Shown here piece after piece: positions 21,259 through 35,216 of a stretch of DNA of 64,000 nt. The notes beneath the pieces were generated by a model. That model made no database searches, was not told the DNA's origin, and saw nothing but the letters and a program-made list of their open reading frames with translations. Position 1 is the stretch's first letter. The number at the start of each line of letters is the position of its first letter. The stretch is from Knoxdaviesia capensis. Lineage: Eukaryota; Ascomycota; Sordariomycetes; Microascales; Gondwanamycetaceae. Where the stretch lies: contig LNGK01000014.1 of NCBI GenBank assembly GCA_001510575.1, positions 126,462 to 190,461 of the forward strand, read 5' to 3'. A program made the translations under genes and the position numbers.

Positions 21259-24200
21259 ATTGTTTCTTGGGTGCATGTGTTCGCTTTTCTTTTTTCGTCT
21301 TCGCATACTCGTTTGCTGGTTTTTCTCTTTCTCTACCATTCCCTTTTTCTTCTTTTTATTTAGAGACCCACTTGCGCATTCCTCTTTCTATCTTCAACGT
21401 CTTGTCTACTTCGTCGGTGCATTTTTTCTCTCTTTCTTTTTAGGTGTCGTTGCCTCGTTGCAACGACATTCGGATACGGAATACACTCTCATGGTCATAG
21501 CACCATGGGAATCACGAGGTGGGAGGCGGGTTTGAAGAACACTCAAGGAGGGGAAGTGATAAAAAATGAATAGAATGACAGTGTGTTTTTCTCTAGGGGT
21601 CTTTTTTGCTAAGGATACAAAAATTGCTCATCATGTTCATATGCAGACGACGCGGAAGAAAATATAAATCGACTCAATCGTGGTCTGGCGTTTAACGGGT
21701 TTATCTTCAGCATTCTGTGTTTGTATTGCATGCATCGTGTCTTACGTTCGTAGGCGAGCTGCTGGGCCGTAAGTCTGGAATAAATGCTGGCATTAGGGCC
21801 TCTTTCGAATTATCTTTTCCACAACGAAGTCGAGCTCTGGCCCGGGCAGGGAAAGTGAGGCTGGACACGTAGCGGGCGGGATCAATGTGCATTTTTCGTT
21901 GCATGTAATGCATACCTGCAGTACACGACGATGCTCAGGCTCAAATTAAAATGGATCAACTTATATAGGATTCTAGTGAAATGATGGACAAACGAACACA
22001 CTGACCAGGGCAGCAATCTTGTCGAATTGGTAGACCGCGATGCAACAGTGTGTGCTTGGTGGAGAGAGATAGCCAACATATATCCACTGCGGCAAAGCGC
22101 TTTCGGTGGTGTTCTGTAAGGTATGCTGCAAATATGTCCGAGTTAACTGAATTTTCCACCGAATCTTTCAAGTTCGTCGCATGAATTGCAAAATTGGAGT
22201 GATGATGTGGACCAACAACCAGCCCAGCCAACTACCTCACTGACCCTAACGGCCGTAACCCTAAGTCCGATTCTGGAACATCATGATTTCTTTTAGCCGA
22301 GTCCATCCGCTATACAGTCCCACACACAGTGCACACTGTGCCAAGCGTGCACAGACAATAGCCTATCGCGCGATCCAATTGGAAGCCGTGGGTCCGTCTT
22401 GCTTCCTTCCTGGTTTTTTCTTCGGCTGTGAAATGCTCACTTCTGCGGGGAGGAGGAAGGAAGGCTTCGGGGGGCTGGTGGGTTGCTCCTTCTCTTGTTG
22501 ATAGCGAACAGACTTGGCCTGAGGTCTCTGTTGCTCTTTCCTTCGGTAACTTTGACGAGGCGCCAAAACGGGAACCAGGAAACGCTGACACAACGGGGTA
22601 CATGGGCTTAGTATGCAGCCGCCATAGTGGAGACAAGTACCTCAACCTGGCGATGCAACAGAACAAGAGCCGTACAAGGAAGAAAAAAAAGCAGTAAATA
22701 CTTTTTTTTCCTCAACAATCTCAAACTAAAAAAAGAAGTCAACCGACGACGCACACATTACAACGATCAAAATGGACTTTCTCCGATTCCTCCCTCATTA
22801 GGGGGAAGAGGGCCCGTCCGTCCCATTCTTTTTTTTCTGTCGGATTCTTCTTTCTTTTTCTTTCCTTTTTCACAACTTTCTTCCTCCATCTCTCATCTTT
22901 TTCCTTCTTCCGTGCCATCACCGACCTCATCTTCGCCAAACCCTCATTTCTCTGCAATCTCGCGATATTTTCCGTCTGGCTATCCTTCGTCGCTGTAGTA
23001 TTTCCCTGCCCCCTATTTCTACTTCGGATTCCACCGACTTTCTTACATGCCCCTATTTTTTTTTCCTCCTGCTGCACCACCTTGCGTCTCCACGCGCGGA
23101 CCAGCTTTGATCCTATTTACTATTGTTCTTCTTTCTCGCTCGTCTCGATCATAACATCTGGTTCTATTGATCATTCTTAGAGTCTAGAGTCAGCAGCATC
23201 CACTTGTTGTGCTGTCCCGTCGTTCTCTCTGCCGTTCACTTCTCCTCGTCTCTCTTTTCCCCCTAGCTTCTGAAGCTCCATTATTCTCGTATTACTGCCG
23301 CTGCATCCGTCGTCAGACATCTATTGTGCCTCAACAATATAGACAGCTTCAGCTTCACCTTGAATCTAGCTATTCTCCGCATCTAGCTGTCACCGGGTAT
23401 GTAAACCCCAGGCCGGCCAGCATCCATCCAACATCGGCCTGTCGTCGCCGTCCCAATCTATACATACACTTTCAAAGACAAGCCCATCCATCTAGACTCT
23501 TCACCTCACTAGTAAAAGCTTACAGCTTCCCCCACATGTTTCACTGTTGCCATGGCCTGTGCCCTTTTCTTCTTAAATCCATCATGTCCATCATCCCATC
23601 TCGTACTGTAGCTCTGCGCATTATCTCGTCACTGGCAATGCGCATCCAGACCTTCATGTCAACCCTCCCATATTAGGCATCCCTCCTGCGCATAGCTATA
23701 TCTGCCCCACTAGCCAATTGTGTTTCGCCACACAGCTAATCGACTTCCCGCTTTGAAGATCTAGTCCATTTACGAGTATTTTCCAGTGCGATCTTGTCTC
23801 AACCGGGCCCGATATATCTCCTCTTCCGTAGCCGGCCGAAACCCTCGAGCATTCTCGACAGTATCCTCCGTGTCCGTGTCCGTACCGGCCGTCTTCACCC
23901 AGATCACAAGCCGACCACACCCCCCGTGCTGCTCGTCCTCGACACTGTGCCCTGACATCATCCAGACCAACCACTGCCGCCGTCAGTTAGATAGTCCAAC
24001 GCGTCGAGACGTTGCGTATTCAGGCGCGTCCGACATCGCAGTTGATGGCGAACGGAGATAATTCCGTGCTTTTCGTCTCTCCCCTCTTCTTCCTTGCCAA
24101 CCTGGACGACATCAAGAGAACTCGTCTATAAGCGCGTACTCCCACCTCTCTTTGACGGGCTGTCCCACTCGGAACCGCACCTCTTGTCAGCCAGTGCGTT

Positions 24201-24273
24201 GAATAGAAGCGATCTCTCATACTATCCCACACAAGACAGCCACCATTCCCTACAACCAGAACGATCGTCCACA
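21259..24273. other. ARB1 3' region and INO80 leader
   Basis: About 3 kb with no supported gene. The first few hundred bases are T-rich ARB1 3' sequence. Two CCCTAA telobox cores lie at 22244-22249 and 22259-22264. From about 22800 to 24100 the plus strand is very pyrimidine-rich, as in long fungal 5' leaders, and includes short upstream ORFs such as the one ending at 23676. A separate small gene cannot be excluded. Confidence 0.5.
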
Positions 24274-27200
24274 ATGGATTCCAACTTCCGATCCACCGTG
24301 CTACAAAGACCCGACGACGAGGACGACCGAGACCGGAGGTCCATCCGCGACCTGATGAATCCCGCACCGTCTCAACCGCCGCAGCCGCGCCACTCGGGCT
24401 TTAGCTTGCGCTCGCCCACCCAGCCCGACCACCACCACTCCAACACGTCGTACCACTCACCCTCGACTGCACCTCCCCACGGCTCGGGGGGCTCCTCGCT
24501 TCTGCCCCCGCGCTCCTCACATGACCCGTACGGCCGGTCATCGGCTTCCGGCCCGGCCCGTTCGGTGTCCCCGGCCCATTCCGCCACTGCTGCCTCCGAC
24601 CGCCACGGCCCCGCCCCCGCCACTTCGCTATCGATCCGCAGCCCGACGTCATACTACCCGTCCAAATCTGGGGCGTCCTCGACGTCTTCTACTGCCGCTC
24701 CGGCGCCGTCTGGAACTCGGCGCGATGCTGGGAGCTTTTACGACCCGACTACTGACGCCATCCGGGAGCGGCGGCCGTCCGAGTCTTCCACGCGGTCCAA
24801 TGTCTGGAACAATGGAAATGGTGTGGCCGGGACAGCAGCTTCTTCAAAGGTAGGCTGTTATTGTCTTTTCTTCTTGTCTCTGTGGTTGCTTGCTTTGGGG
24901 CTGCCAGCCTGCTCTCTTGGTCCTTTGTATCAAGAGTGTGGTCCCGTCTTTCCACCAGTGTCTCGAGTTTCAACTTTCAGCCCGTCCTATCTCTCTCTCT
25001 GGCCTTTATTAGTCTCTATGCCCAGCACTCCATTCCGTGTAGTTTCACGCTTCTTGATATCTCTTGTCTCCATTTATTTCGAACTAGGCTCTTAGTTGCC
25101 CTCGGCCATCACCAAACTTTCTCTGTTTGTTTGTCAACCCGATTCTATCTATATTATTCCCTTTAAGCCCTCCTACTAAGTTGAACTCGTGAAGTCTGAG
25201 AAATTTCTTGTCGCTTTCGAATGTTTTTCTTGTTTTATCACTTTCCCTGTTCTCTATCCCGGGGTTGGCTCAATATGTCTGTCTATCCCCCTCATAGCCT
25301 TGTATATTAGACCACGGCCATCATCTCTCTCTCGCCTGATTCGGCGATTTGGTTTATTTTTTGGTGGACTTCCATTTATTTCATCTCCCCCATTCGGCGG
25401 CACTATCGACGGTCTGTTATTACTGTTAGGGTTCCTTTTTTGTCTCCTCCCTGTTTAGTGATTTTGTTGGTTTCTTTCGTACAGTCATTTTCGGCGAATT
25501 GCAGACACTACGTGGACGAAGTACGAAGGTACTTTTCATCTCCCCCCTTGAAAATTTCTGGTGATTCAAGGCCGTTTGTTTCGTAGTCGAGACACGAACC
25601 ACCCAAAAAAGAATGTCAAAACAATACTTACATGATCTCTAAAAAAGAAGGAGAACGTGATAGTCAGGGAAAAAAAAGAAAAAAAGAGGCGACTTATCCT
25701 GACCATCACCTCCTGACACTCTGATTGTCTTGTTCCTCTTTTTTTTTTCTTCCTTCCTGTCTTCCTTTAACTCCCGCATCTTCCTTTTTTTCTTCTCCCC
25801 CAATTCCTCTCATCTCCTATTTCCAACCTCCACCTCTTCTCCCCATTTCCTTACCACCATCCGCCATCGACATTCTTTTTTCTTCACCATCATCATCACC
25901 TTTTTATCATCCGTCTATCGTGATATCTTCGACCGGGAATATCTTATCTCGACCGATCTCGGATCTCTCGACTCCGGCTCTTTGTCATCGCGTCACGCGC
26001 AAAAGGTCGGTTGGCTGGCAGTTCAGAGAGTTGCTATGATCTGCACCTGTTACCTGTGGTAGCATTATCACCGACTCCGTTTTGTTCCCTATTTCCCCCT
26101 GGCATTAGCCAACTCCCGTCAGAATTTGGATAGTTGTTCATTTCTTTCGTTCATTATCTTCATTTCATATTCCTGGTAGGATTTTGAAGCCTTTTATCTG
26201 TTTAATCCTGGCTTTTCCATCATTCTATCACGCGTTTTCGTTCCCTTCATTTTTCCCCCTTCACGCTTTTCCTCCTATCTCCTATTGGCTCCAACAATTT
26301 GTGTGTGTATATATGGCCCTGTTCCTTATTCATTCATCAAAGTTGATGAATTGATGCTGTTTTTTTTTCTCCTGGCCATCATCTATCACGGACACGTTTT
26401 GTTTCTTTGCTATTCTAGCCCTATTTCCATTTCTTCGCGTTTTCATCATCACTAATACGCATTCTTAACAATCACTACAGCCGTCACGAGATTCCAACGA
26501 TCATCAAGACCGTCAAAATTCTCCTTACTACTCGTCCCGATACGATTCTCCCCAGACTTCGTCGTACCCTCCTCGAAGTCCTTTATCATACCCACACTCT
26601 TTGCCCATTCCAGTGAGCCCTAACAGCCGGTCTCATTCGGACATCTCACGGGCTGTTTCTCCCGGCCTCCGGCCATCCAACGGCCCGTCGTCATCGGGTC
26701 TTCCATCACTCTTACGTCCGGCCTCTCCGTCGCCCCCAATGTCTCGATCAACCCCTAATGTATGACTTTCTCCTTTCGTCTTTTCCTCTCTGCTATACCG
26801 TCCCAACATCTTACTAACATACTTCGTCTTTGTTCTCACCAGCCGTCGAGCCGGGCCGCCGAGCTCATGTCCTTCTCGAACATCCTTTCTAACTCCGACC
26901 CTGCTCCGACTAAGCACAAGACCTCTTCGCTGCCGTCCCCCATCTTCACAAAGGAGAAAGAATCGCGCCGAAAGCCAGAAAATAACAATGTTTCGCGACA
27001 CAACACCACGTCTGCCAAGTTTGACCTGCTAGCTCCGGCCGACGATGACCACCTCATGCCTAAGAAAAAGGCCGAGCATTCGATAATCCTCAAGAGCCGC
27101 ATGGATCACGACACCGACATCGAGGCTGATACCACTGGAGCGTATGGCGAGACTGAAACTGGCAGTCCGGCGCCTCGGGACAAGAAGAAACGCGAGAAGA

Positions 27201-30200
27201 AGGAAAAGGCTCCTTCCAAGGAGAAGGACAAGTCACGTGACTCCGAGCGCGACCGCAAGCTGAAAGAGAAGGAGAACGAGCTTGCCAGAGAGAAGGACAT
27301 GGATTACGAGGCTGAGAAGGATGTCGAAAAGGCCGCTCCGAAGCGATCCAAGGGCCGCGTCTCTGATCTCAAGGACACCGATCCGTCCCAGAAGTCTCGT
27401 CGCGCGTCTGGTTCCGCTCCCAAGGCCCCTGCTAAGCGTACTAGCAACGGCCTGTCCAAGACTGTCTCCTCCTCAGGCAAGACGCTCGGCGCCAACAGCG
27501 AGAAGAAGGTTCTTCGCTTCATGGAAACCCTCGATGCCGATGCTCTCAAGGTTGATGACTCGAACTATTCGCACTTCGCCGATGACCGAGAGCTCTTCTT
27601 GGAGCGCAGTGCCAAGCGCCGCAAGCTTGTGGCCTCTCAGGATCTCTCAACCTGCCGCGACCGCCGCAACCATCTCGCCAACACTCTTGGAAAGCGTCTG
27701 AGCGTCCATGCCCTCCAGGGCAAGCAGCGTTACGAGGAGATGAACTACGAGGCTGCTCTCGAAGAAGTGAAGGAGCGTGAAATCTTTGCCGAGAAGGAGC
27801 GCAAGAAGGATATGCAGCGCAAGCGCCGTCGCGAAAAATCCATGGCTGTTATAATGGAGCAGAAGGAGGCAGCCTTGGCTAAAGCTCGCGCTGCATCCGA
27901 TGAGACCGAACGGCAAAAACATCTTCGGGAGGCTGATCGTGCTAGCATCAGGGCTCAACAAACCAAGCTGATTCTGCAGAAGGGTGTCAAGGGCCCGATC
28001 CGTTCCATGGTCGAACATAATCTCGAGGGAGGTATTATGTCGTCGTTCCGTGCTTCGGATGGCGAGACGCCGAAGAAGGGCAAGGGGCAGAAGAATGCCC
28101 GCCCCAAAAAGTCCAAGGAGCAAAAGCAGGCCGAGAAGGACTCTGCCGAGGCCGCTCAAGCTGCCATCGATGCTGGCCAGGAGCTGCCCTCCAAGGAGGA
28201 AACCAAGATCCGCATCAAGATCAACAAGTCCAAGTCCAAGGGTGACGCCAAGAAGGAGGATGGCGAGAAAGACAAGGATATCAAGGAGAAGGAGCCCAAG
28301 GAGCCGACCAAGAGTCTCAAGGAGATTCGCCGCGAGGAGAAGGAGCGCGAGAGGGAGGCTGCCGCCGCCGCCGCCGCTGCCGAGGCTGCTGATCCCGAGA
28401 ACAAGTTCCAGACCAAGGGCTACATCCAGATCTACGACCAGATCTGGCGTGATCTTGCGCGCAAGGATGTCAGCAAGACCTTCAAGCTGGCTGTCGACTC
28501 TTACGCCATCAAGTCGTCCAACCTTAAGAAGACCGTCATCCTGGCCTCCAAGGAAGCGAAGAGATGGCAGCTGCGCACCAACAAGGGCGCCAAGGATCAG
28601 CAGGCTCGTGCCAAGCGTGTCATGCGTGACATGATGAGTTTCTGGAAGCGCAACGAGCGCGAAGAACGTGAGCTCCGGAAAGCTGCCGAACGCCAGGAGC
28701 TTGAGAACCAGCGCCGGGAGGAAGCGGATCGCGAAGCCGCTCGGCAGAAGAGAAAGCTCAACTTTCTTATCTCGCAGACCGAGCTCTACTCCCATTTCAT
28801 CGGCAAGAAGATCAAGACCGACGAAGTCGAGCGCAGCACCGACAATCCTTCGGTCGCTGCCGAGACCCGGGCCACCATTGACCACAAGTTGGATATCGAC
28901 GAGCCTACTGGCCCTGTGGCTGGTAAGGTTACCGATTTTGAGGATCTCGACTTCGACAACGAGGATGAATCTCATCTCCGTGCTGCTGCCATGGCGAATG
29001 CTCAGAATGCCATTGCTGAGGCCCAGCGCAAGGCGCGCCAGTTCAACGAAGACTCGGCCCTCGACGACGAAGGCGAGATGAACTTCCAGAACCCTGCCGG
29101 CATGGGCGACGTGGAGATCGAGCAGCCCAAGTTGATCAACGCCCAGCTGAAGGAGTACCAGCTCAAGGGTCTCAACTGGCTCGTCAACCTATACGAGCAG
29201 GGCATCAACGGTATTCTTGCTGACGAAATGGGTCTGGGCAAGACTGTGCAGTCCATCTCCGTCATGGCGTACCTTGCTGAAAAGTACGACGTGTGGGGTC
29301 CTTTCCTGGTCGTTGCTCCGGCCTCGACCCTCCACAACTGGGAACAGGAAGTGCGCAAGTTTGTGCCTGAGTTCAAGATTCTGCCGTACTGGGGAAGCGC
29401 GGGAGACCGTAAGGTTCTGCGCAAGTTCTGGGACCGCAAGCACTCGACCTACAAGAAGGACGCTCCTTTCCATGTGTGCATCACTTCATACCAGCTTGTT
29501 GTTTCCGATGTCGCCTACTTCCAGAAGATGCGCTGGCAGTACATGATCCTCGATGAGGCCCAGGCCATCAAGAGCTCGCAGAGTTCGCGTTGGAAGTGCT
29601 TGCTTAGCTTCCACTGCCGTAACCGCCTTCTGCTTACTGGTACGCCCATCCAGAACAACATGCAGGAACTGTGGGCGCTTCTGCATTTCATCATGCCGTC
29701 GCTCTTCGATTCACACGACGAGTTCAGCGAATGGTTCTCCAAGGACATCGAGTCACACGCCCAGAGTAACACGAAGCTCAACGAGGATCAGCTCAAGCGT
29801 CTGCACATGATTCTCAAGCCTTTCATGTTGCGTCGTGTCAAGAAGCATGTGCAGAAGGAGCTTGGCGACAAGATCGAGCTGGACGTGTTCTGCAACCTCA
29901 CCTACCGCCAACGCGCGTACTACTCGAACCTGCGCAACCAGATCAGCATCATGGACCTCATCGAGAAGGCCACTGTTGGCGACGACAACGACTCGGGTAC
30001 GCTGATGAACCTGGTGATGCAGTTCCGCAAGGTCTGCAACCATCCCGATCTGTTCGAACGCGCTGATACCTCCTCGGCCTTCCAGTTTGGACACTTTGCC
30101 GAGACCGCCTCGTTTATTCGTGAGGGCCCGCTGATTCCCGTGTCGTACTCGCCGCGCAGTCTGATTGAGCTGAATCTGCCGCGTCTCATCTGGCGCGAAG

Positions 30201-31807
30201 GCGGTAGACTTGATCTGCCTGGCAATGACAACCAGACCGCGGGCTGGAGAAACCAGCATCTTCACCACATGATGAATGTGTTCGCTCCTGACCATAGCAA
30301 GGACAGCCTGGGTGGATCTTCGGCGTTTTCGTTCTTGAGATTCGCCGATACTAGTGCCGGCGAGCTTCTGGCCAACGCCAGCACTGGTGTTATGGAGCGG
30401 GCCATCAAGCTGGCCGATCGCAGCGACCGTCTCTCGCACCTGAGTGTTGTGTATGACGACGATCCGGAGGATGCCAAGTTCACGCCGGCTCATGCCTTGT
30501 TCCTGATCAAGGAGCGCAACGACCCCCGCGCGGTGGCCAGCATCACGTCGGAGGGAGTTCTCGCTGATCTGATGAATGTGTCCAAGACTGCATTCATCGA
30601 GACCGGCCTTGGCCGTCTTGAACAGGGCGCGCGGCCTAAGGCATCGGCCCCGCCCATTGACGTGGTGTGCGATAGCAGCATGACTGCTTTCGAGACTCGG
30701 TCTGTTCGGTTCAATGTGCCTGTGCGCCGGGCCCTCTACGGCCCGAACGAGGTTGAGCAGAAGGCGCTTATCCTGCAAAAGATTCCGCCTGCGCTGTACC
30801 CGAGCAAGGCGCTGTTCCCGACGCCCGACAAGGAGAAGGCCAAGTTCACCAACATCCAGGTTCCGTCGATGAGACGCTTCGTCACCGACAGTGGCAAGCT
30901 CGCCAAGCTCGACGAGCTTCTCTTCAAGCTCAAGAACGAGGGCCATCGTGTGTTGCTCTACTTCCAGATGACTCGCATGATCGACCTGATGGAGGAGTAT
31001 CTGACCTACCGCAACTACAAGTACTGCCGCCTCGACGGTTCGACGAAGCTTGAGGATCGTCGTGATACCGTAGCCGACTTCCAGACCCGTCCTGAAATCT
31101 TCATCTTCCTGCTGTCCACCCGTGCCGGTGGTCTCGGCATCAACCTGACCACCGCCGACACGGTCATTTTCTACGACTCGGACTGGAACCCCACGATCGA
31201 CTCGCAAGCCATGGACCGAGCCCATCGTCTCGGCCAGACGAAGCAGGTCACGGTGTACCGTCTGATCACGCGCGGTACGATCGAAGAGCGTATCCGCAAG
31301 CGGGCGCTGCAGAAGGAGGAGGTGCAGCGCGTGGTCATCCAAGGCGGCGGTGCCAGCGTCGACTTCTCGGGCCGCCGGCCGCCGGAGAACCGCAACCGCG
31401 ACATTGCCATGTGGCTGGCGGATGACGAGCAGGCGGAGATGATTGAGAAGCGCGAAAAGGAGCTGCTGGAGAGCGGCGAGTACGATAAGGTTCAGAAGAA
31501 GAAGGGCGGAAAGCGGAAGCGCGCCGCCGAGCCGGGTGCGGGTAGTCTTGACGAGATGTACCACGAGGGTAAGCTACTATTTTCTCCGGCGATTATCTCG
31601 GCAGCCGTCTACACAGCATAGTACTAACGGATTCTTCCGATTCTAGGTGAGGGACACTTTGACGATAACCGCGCCCCCGGAGGCGCTTCCACCCCGGCCG
31701 AGCCGGAAGACGGCGGCAAAGCTTCCAAGAAGCGCCGGGTCAGCAGCAAGAAAGCCAAGACTACCAGGGAGCGGCTAGCCATGGCTGATGGCGAGGTTGA
31801 CATGTAA
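24274..31807 (+). CDS. INO80: INO80 chromatin-remodelling ATPase
   Basis: The Snf2-family motor of the INO80 complex, which slides and edits nucleosomes (including H2A.Z exchange) in transcription, replication and repair. Four exons, 24274-24849, 26481-26759, 26843-31568 and 31647-31807, encode 1913 aa. Exons 1-2 are Ser/Pro-rich and carry SLRSPTQ and SFYDPT segments I remember from Aspergillus INO80. A charged Lys/Glu region follows, then the HSA/DBINO region (about 810-940) that recruits actin and Arp subunits. The helicase has Walker A DEMGLGKT at 1079-1086 and DEAQ at 1190. A long INO80-type insertion (about 1370-1640) separates the lobes. The C-lobe has RLDGST, STRAGGLGINL and the arginine-finger motif AMDRAHRLGQ. 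The C-terminus is basic. Intron 1 (24850-26480, 1631 bp) is far longer than the others, but the frame continues in phase 0 into matching low-complexity sequence. The gene is convergent with the DUF89 gene. Confidence 0.92.
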
Positions 31808-32786
31808 AACCGAGCATGTCCTCCTCACAGGCCTTTCCCGCCTTTTCTTTCTTGAGCATATAGACTCTTCATTCAGTTTCATCGCAGAGACTTTTTTCTT
31901 TTCAAAATCTTGCTTCACGCCAAAAACACCCACCCCATTAGACACGTTGCTTTTTCATGTCCCACTTCCTTTTTTATATTCGCTCGATAACTACCAGGAC
32001 CCGCCGTCCATAGTAGCCGAGCAAGTCTCTTCAAGTCGCCTATCAAGGCACATTTGTACTATGAACCGGTCTATTCTTTTTTTTCTCTCTTGCTTTCTAT
32101 TTCTGTGTTCCGGAGTGTGTTCAACCTTGCTTTCTTCTTGATTTTGACTTTGCTTAGGGTTGGGGGGAGTGGCGCATACGTTTCTTTTTTCACCAAGATA
32201 CAAAACTTGCTTCGGCTTTTGCTTTTCAATTACAGTTTGGGAGGGGGGGTTCTATAATGGGTTCCTGGGAAAGGAGAGAGAAAACCAAAAACACGTTAAT
32301 TAACTTAGTATTTTTTTTCCCTTAACATGTGTAACTTTCGGTCATGGGTGGGAGTTTAGGGTTTGTTCTCTATATCTAAGTGCCGCTGGTATTCTTTTCG
32401 TTTCTTGTTCTTTGTCTAGAGTTATGCCGCCGCTATGGGTTTCGTTTGAATAGATATAGCATACCTACGTCATGTTGTTCGTTCTTTTGTTTTCTGGTCT
32501 TCTCTATATAACGTGGATCTGCTATCATGGGTCCTATCTAAGCTCGGGTTATCAGATACTGTCTCGTTCCTTGGGTTATATATAAGCTTAAGCTATCATA
32601 TCATCTATCATTTCTCATATCTTGAAGTATTCCTTTGTGATACACCCCTCATGTATGGTGTTACTGTATTTACCCTGTGTATATTTTCCATGTCCTAATG
32701 CAAGTATCTAGTGTCTAGACCTGCATACTGTATGATCCCCCTTCTACCCATATCTATCTTGAGAGCACCTCGTTTCAGTCACAGGC
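31808..32786. other. convergent intergenic region
   Basis: About 980 bases between two convergent stop codons (INO80 and the DUF89 gene). It is T-rich, as expected for 3' UTRs and poly(A) regions, with TTAGGG at 32154 and TTAGGGTTT at 32356. No ORF of note. Confidence 0.6.
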
Positions 32787-34595
32787 TTATGCCTTCTTGC
32801 CGTTGGAGAACTGCATCACAGCCCACTTTCCACTCCACGCCCACTTGCGCGCGCCAGAATCGCCGCCGCCGCCCTCCATAGCCTTCAGCTCTTCGTCCCG
32901 ACCGGCCGGTAGCCCGACGACCACATCGGCCTTGCAGGTGCGCAGAGCGAGGATGTTCAGGCCCGATCCGGGGCCCAGCGGGCCGAGCGCCTCGGCGAAC
33001 GGCGTGGTCGGGTCCCACATGACATCGGCGGTGAGCTTGCGGTAGTTCAGATCGCCCTTAAAGATAACCAGGTCGGACTCGCGCAGATCGGCGGCCAGGT
33101 CCGGCGCCTCGGCGTTCAGCCGCCAGAACGACCCGCCGTGGGTCCAGAAGCGGTTGGGCCGGAGCACCAGCCGGCCCTCGGCGTGCTGGGTGGCCAGGTG
33201 CTGGAACATGAAGGCCAGGCTCTCGAGATCGGTGGCCGCGAGCGGCGCCGGCGTGATGTCCTGGCGCTTCTCGTCTTCGCTGGGGGTCTCGAAGAACGGG
33301 CGCGGGCTCGCGAGGGCCGAGAGCAGCGCGGCGAAGTCGCTGGGCAGCACGTCCGACACGAACCAGCCGATGTCCTTCGGGTGCAGCACCACGGTGGCGG
33401 CGAGCCCGGAGGCCAGCAGGAAGCCGGCGAGGATCAGGTCGACGTACAGCTCGAAGCCGGCGTTGTCGAGGACAATGTCCACGCGTGGGCCGGGGGCATC
33501 CGCCGAGCCGGGAGCCGCGGCGGCTGCAGCAGCGGCGGCGGCGGTGCGCGCGGCGCTGAGCTGCTGGTACACGTCGGCGAGGTCGTTCGCCAGCACGTTC
33601 TTCTCGGACTTGCGGCGGGCCTCGGAGCCCTGCAGCTTCTGGATGTCCTCGTAGGTGAGGTTGGTCAGCAGCGACAGGTCGGTGGCGTTGCCCCACAGGC
33701 AGATCTCGGCGACCTCGGTGAAGAGCAGGCGCTCGGTGTCGAGGTCGCCGGCGGCGTGGTGGGTTTTGAGCCCTGGGATCAGGTCGCTGTAGCGTGTGGC
33801 GAGCTCGAGCACCGCGGGGCGCGACGAGCGGAAGGTTGAGATTTTCTGGCGCGCGAAGAGGTCGTAGTTCTTCCAGCGGGTCGAGAGCTTGAAGTGCGTG
33901 CTGATGCGGCTGTTGGGGGGGGGGAAGGGGGCAGGTTATATACAACTGGATGGTTAGATAGCTGTCCCGGGTCCGGGGTGTTGCGTCTCTCTGAGGTGTA
34001 CGTACCGGAACAGGTAGCACTCTGTGTACAGCCACGGTGCCTTATGCCACGTCAAGCCGCCCAGAGCTTCGAGTTCGAGGTTGTACAGTTCGAAATCCGG
34101 GAACCCATCGTCGACAATCGGGCTAGAGAGCAGGGTAAGGTTAGCATTTCCACCTCTCGTTCTTGACGGCGCATTCGGGGCGAGGCTGACAAACATACGT
34201 CAGTGGCCGGTCGTGTTGCACCTCGTACTTGAGGCGAGCCAGCGCCTCGACGATCTTCTTGCCCTCGGTCTTCTTGTCGCCTTCTTCGCAGTCTCCGACC
34301 GATCGGTACATGTCGTCGATAGCTCCGGTCTGTAGGTCCATGGGGGGGGGTTGTTTTGTTAACGCTTGAAGAAGCGAGCGGTAGCGGCTCCGGAGAAGAT
34401 AAGCTTACAATGATCACCGGCCATCGTTGCCGAGCCGTGACATATCCGAACGAGTTCGGGTCGCCGGTCGAGCACGGCGCTGGTGGAAGCAAACAACATC
34501 GGTTAGAAGAAACTGGGGTCGGCGGACGGACTCCGGAGATCTCGGGACGGGAAGAGCTTACGCATCTTGGGGTCGTTCTCCATTGTGAACTTCAT
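32787..34595 (-). CDS. DUF89 damage-control phosphatase (ARMT1/YMR027W-like)
   Basis: Members of this metal-dependent family (subfamily III) dephosphorylate stray sugar phosphates such as fructose-1-phosphate; the human member was also reported to methylate protein carboxyls. Five exons, 34595-34562, 34479-34409, 34329-34199, 34122-34006 and 33909-32787, keep frame and give 491 aa, similar to yeast YMR027W. Conserved blocks are GYVTARQRWPVII, AIDDMY, ELYNLELEALGGL near the N-terminus, WGNATDLSLLTN, the metal-binding LDNAGFELYVDL, HPKDIGWFVSDV and FKGDLNYRKL (Asp and Asn ligands) and LRTCKADV. An Ala run (about ten residues) precedes the DNAGFE block. The protein has no signal peptide and is presumably cytosolic. 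The small 34-base first exon is the least certain part. It is convergent with INO80. Confidence 0.9.
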
Positions 34596-35216
34596 GGCTG
34601 GGGAATCAGAGGCGCAACAGGTTATTTGAGAGAGTCTTCGATTGTAGTAGCGATTGTAGTAGCAGAAATTGAGAGATTATCGCGAAACAAGAGCTTCCAC
34701 ACACCAAAACTAGATCAAACGGGAAACAAGATTGCTTTTAAGGATGCAGATGCAGAATGACGGATGGAGCTTGAAGCTGGCTAAAGTCGCAGCTTTTTTA
34801 GCGGGGTCGTCATAGCTGGTTGCAGCCCCTCAATTCAAACCCTTACCCTAATTCGGTTTCGTCTTCATGCATCCCAACTTACACGATCTAGACCATTTTA
34901 GACGAGGCTTCCTTTCTCACACATGACTTTCCACACGAGTCGTTACCAGTCAAGTCAAGTCAAGTCATCCACAATCAGAGGATGATGATTATTATTATTC
35001 ACACATAATCGTGACGAAGTCTGCATTCATATACGCTGGAAGCCCGATACTCGTCATATCGAGTATGGATATAGAAACTCCTGGAATCAAACAAAATAAA
35101 ACCGCAAAAATCATTGCCACACATTACATATCAGACAATTGAAACTCCACGCTGAACGTCATGCTTGCCAAGTGAGAGATATATAGCTTTCGAGACGACT
35201 ACCAGCTCAAACGCGC
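34596..35216. other. intergenic region, DUF89 promoter side
   Basis: About 620 bases between the DUF89 start and the transporter stop. It has a CCCTAA at 34846-34851, three tandem TCAAG units near 34950 and short ATT repeats near 34988. No ORF is supported. Confidence 0.55.

Noticed and set aside
23209..23676. 155-codon plus ORF in the INO80 leader
   Set aside because: Low-complexity pyrimidine-rich DNA yields Ser/Leu/Pro codons; no conserved features. At most an upstream ORF.
29753..31564. 603-codon minus-strand ORF opposite INO80
   Set aside because: Antisense shadow of the INO80 helicase; no domain character. The same applies to 27647-28975.
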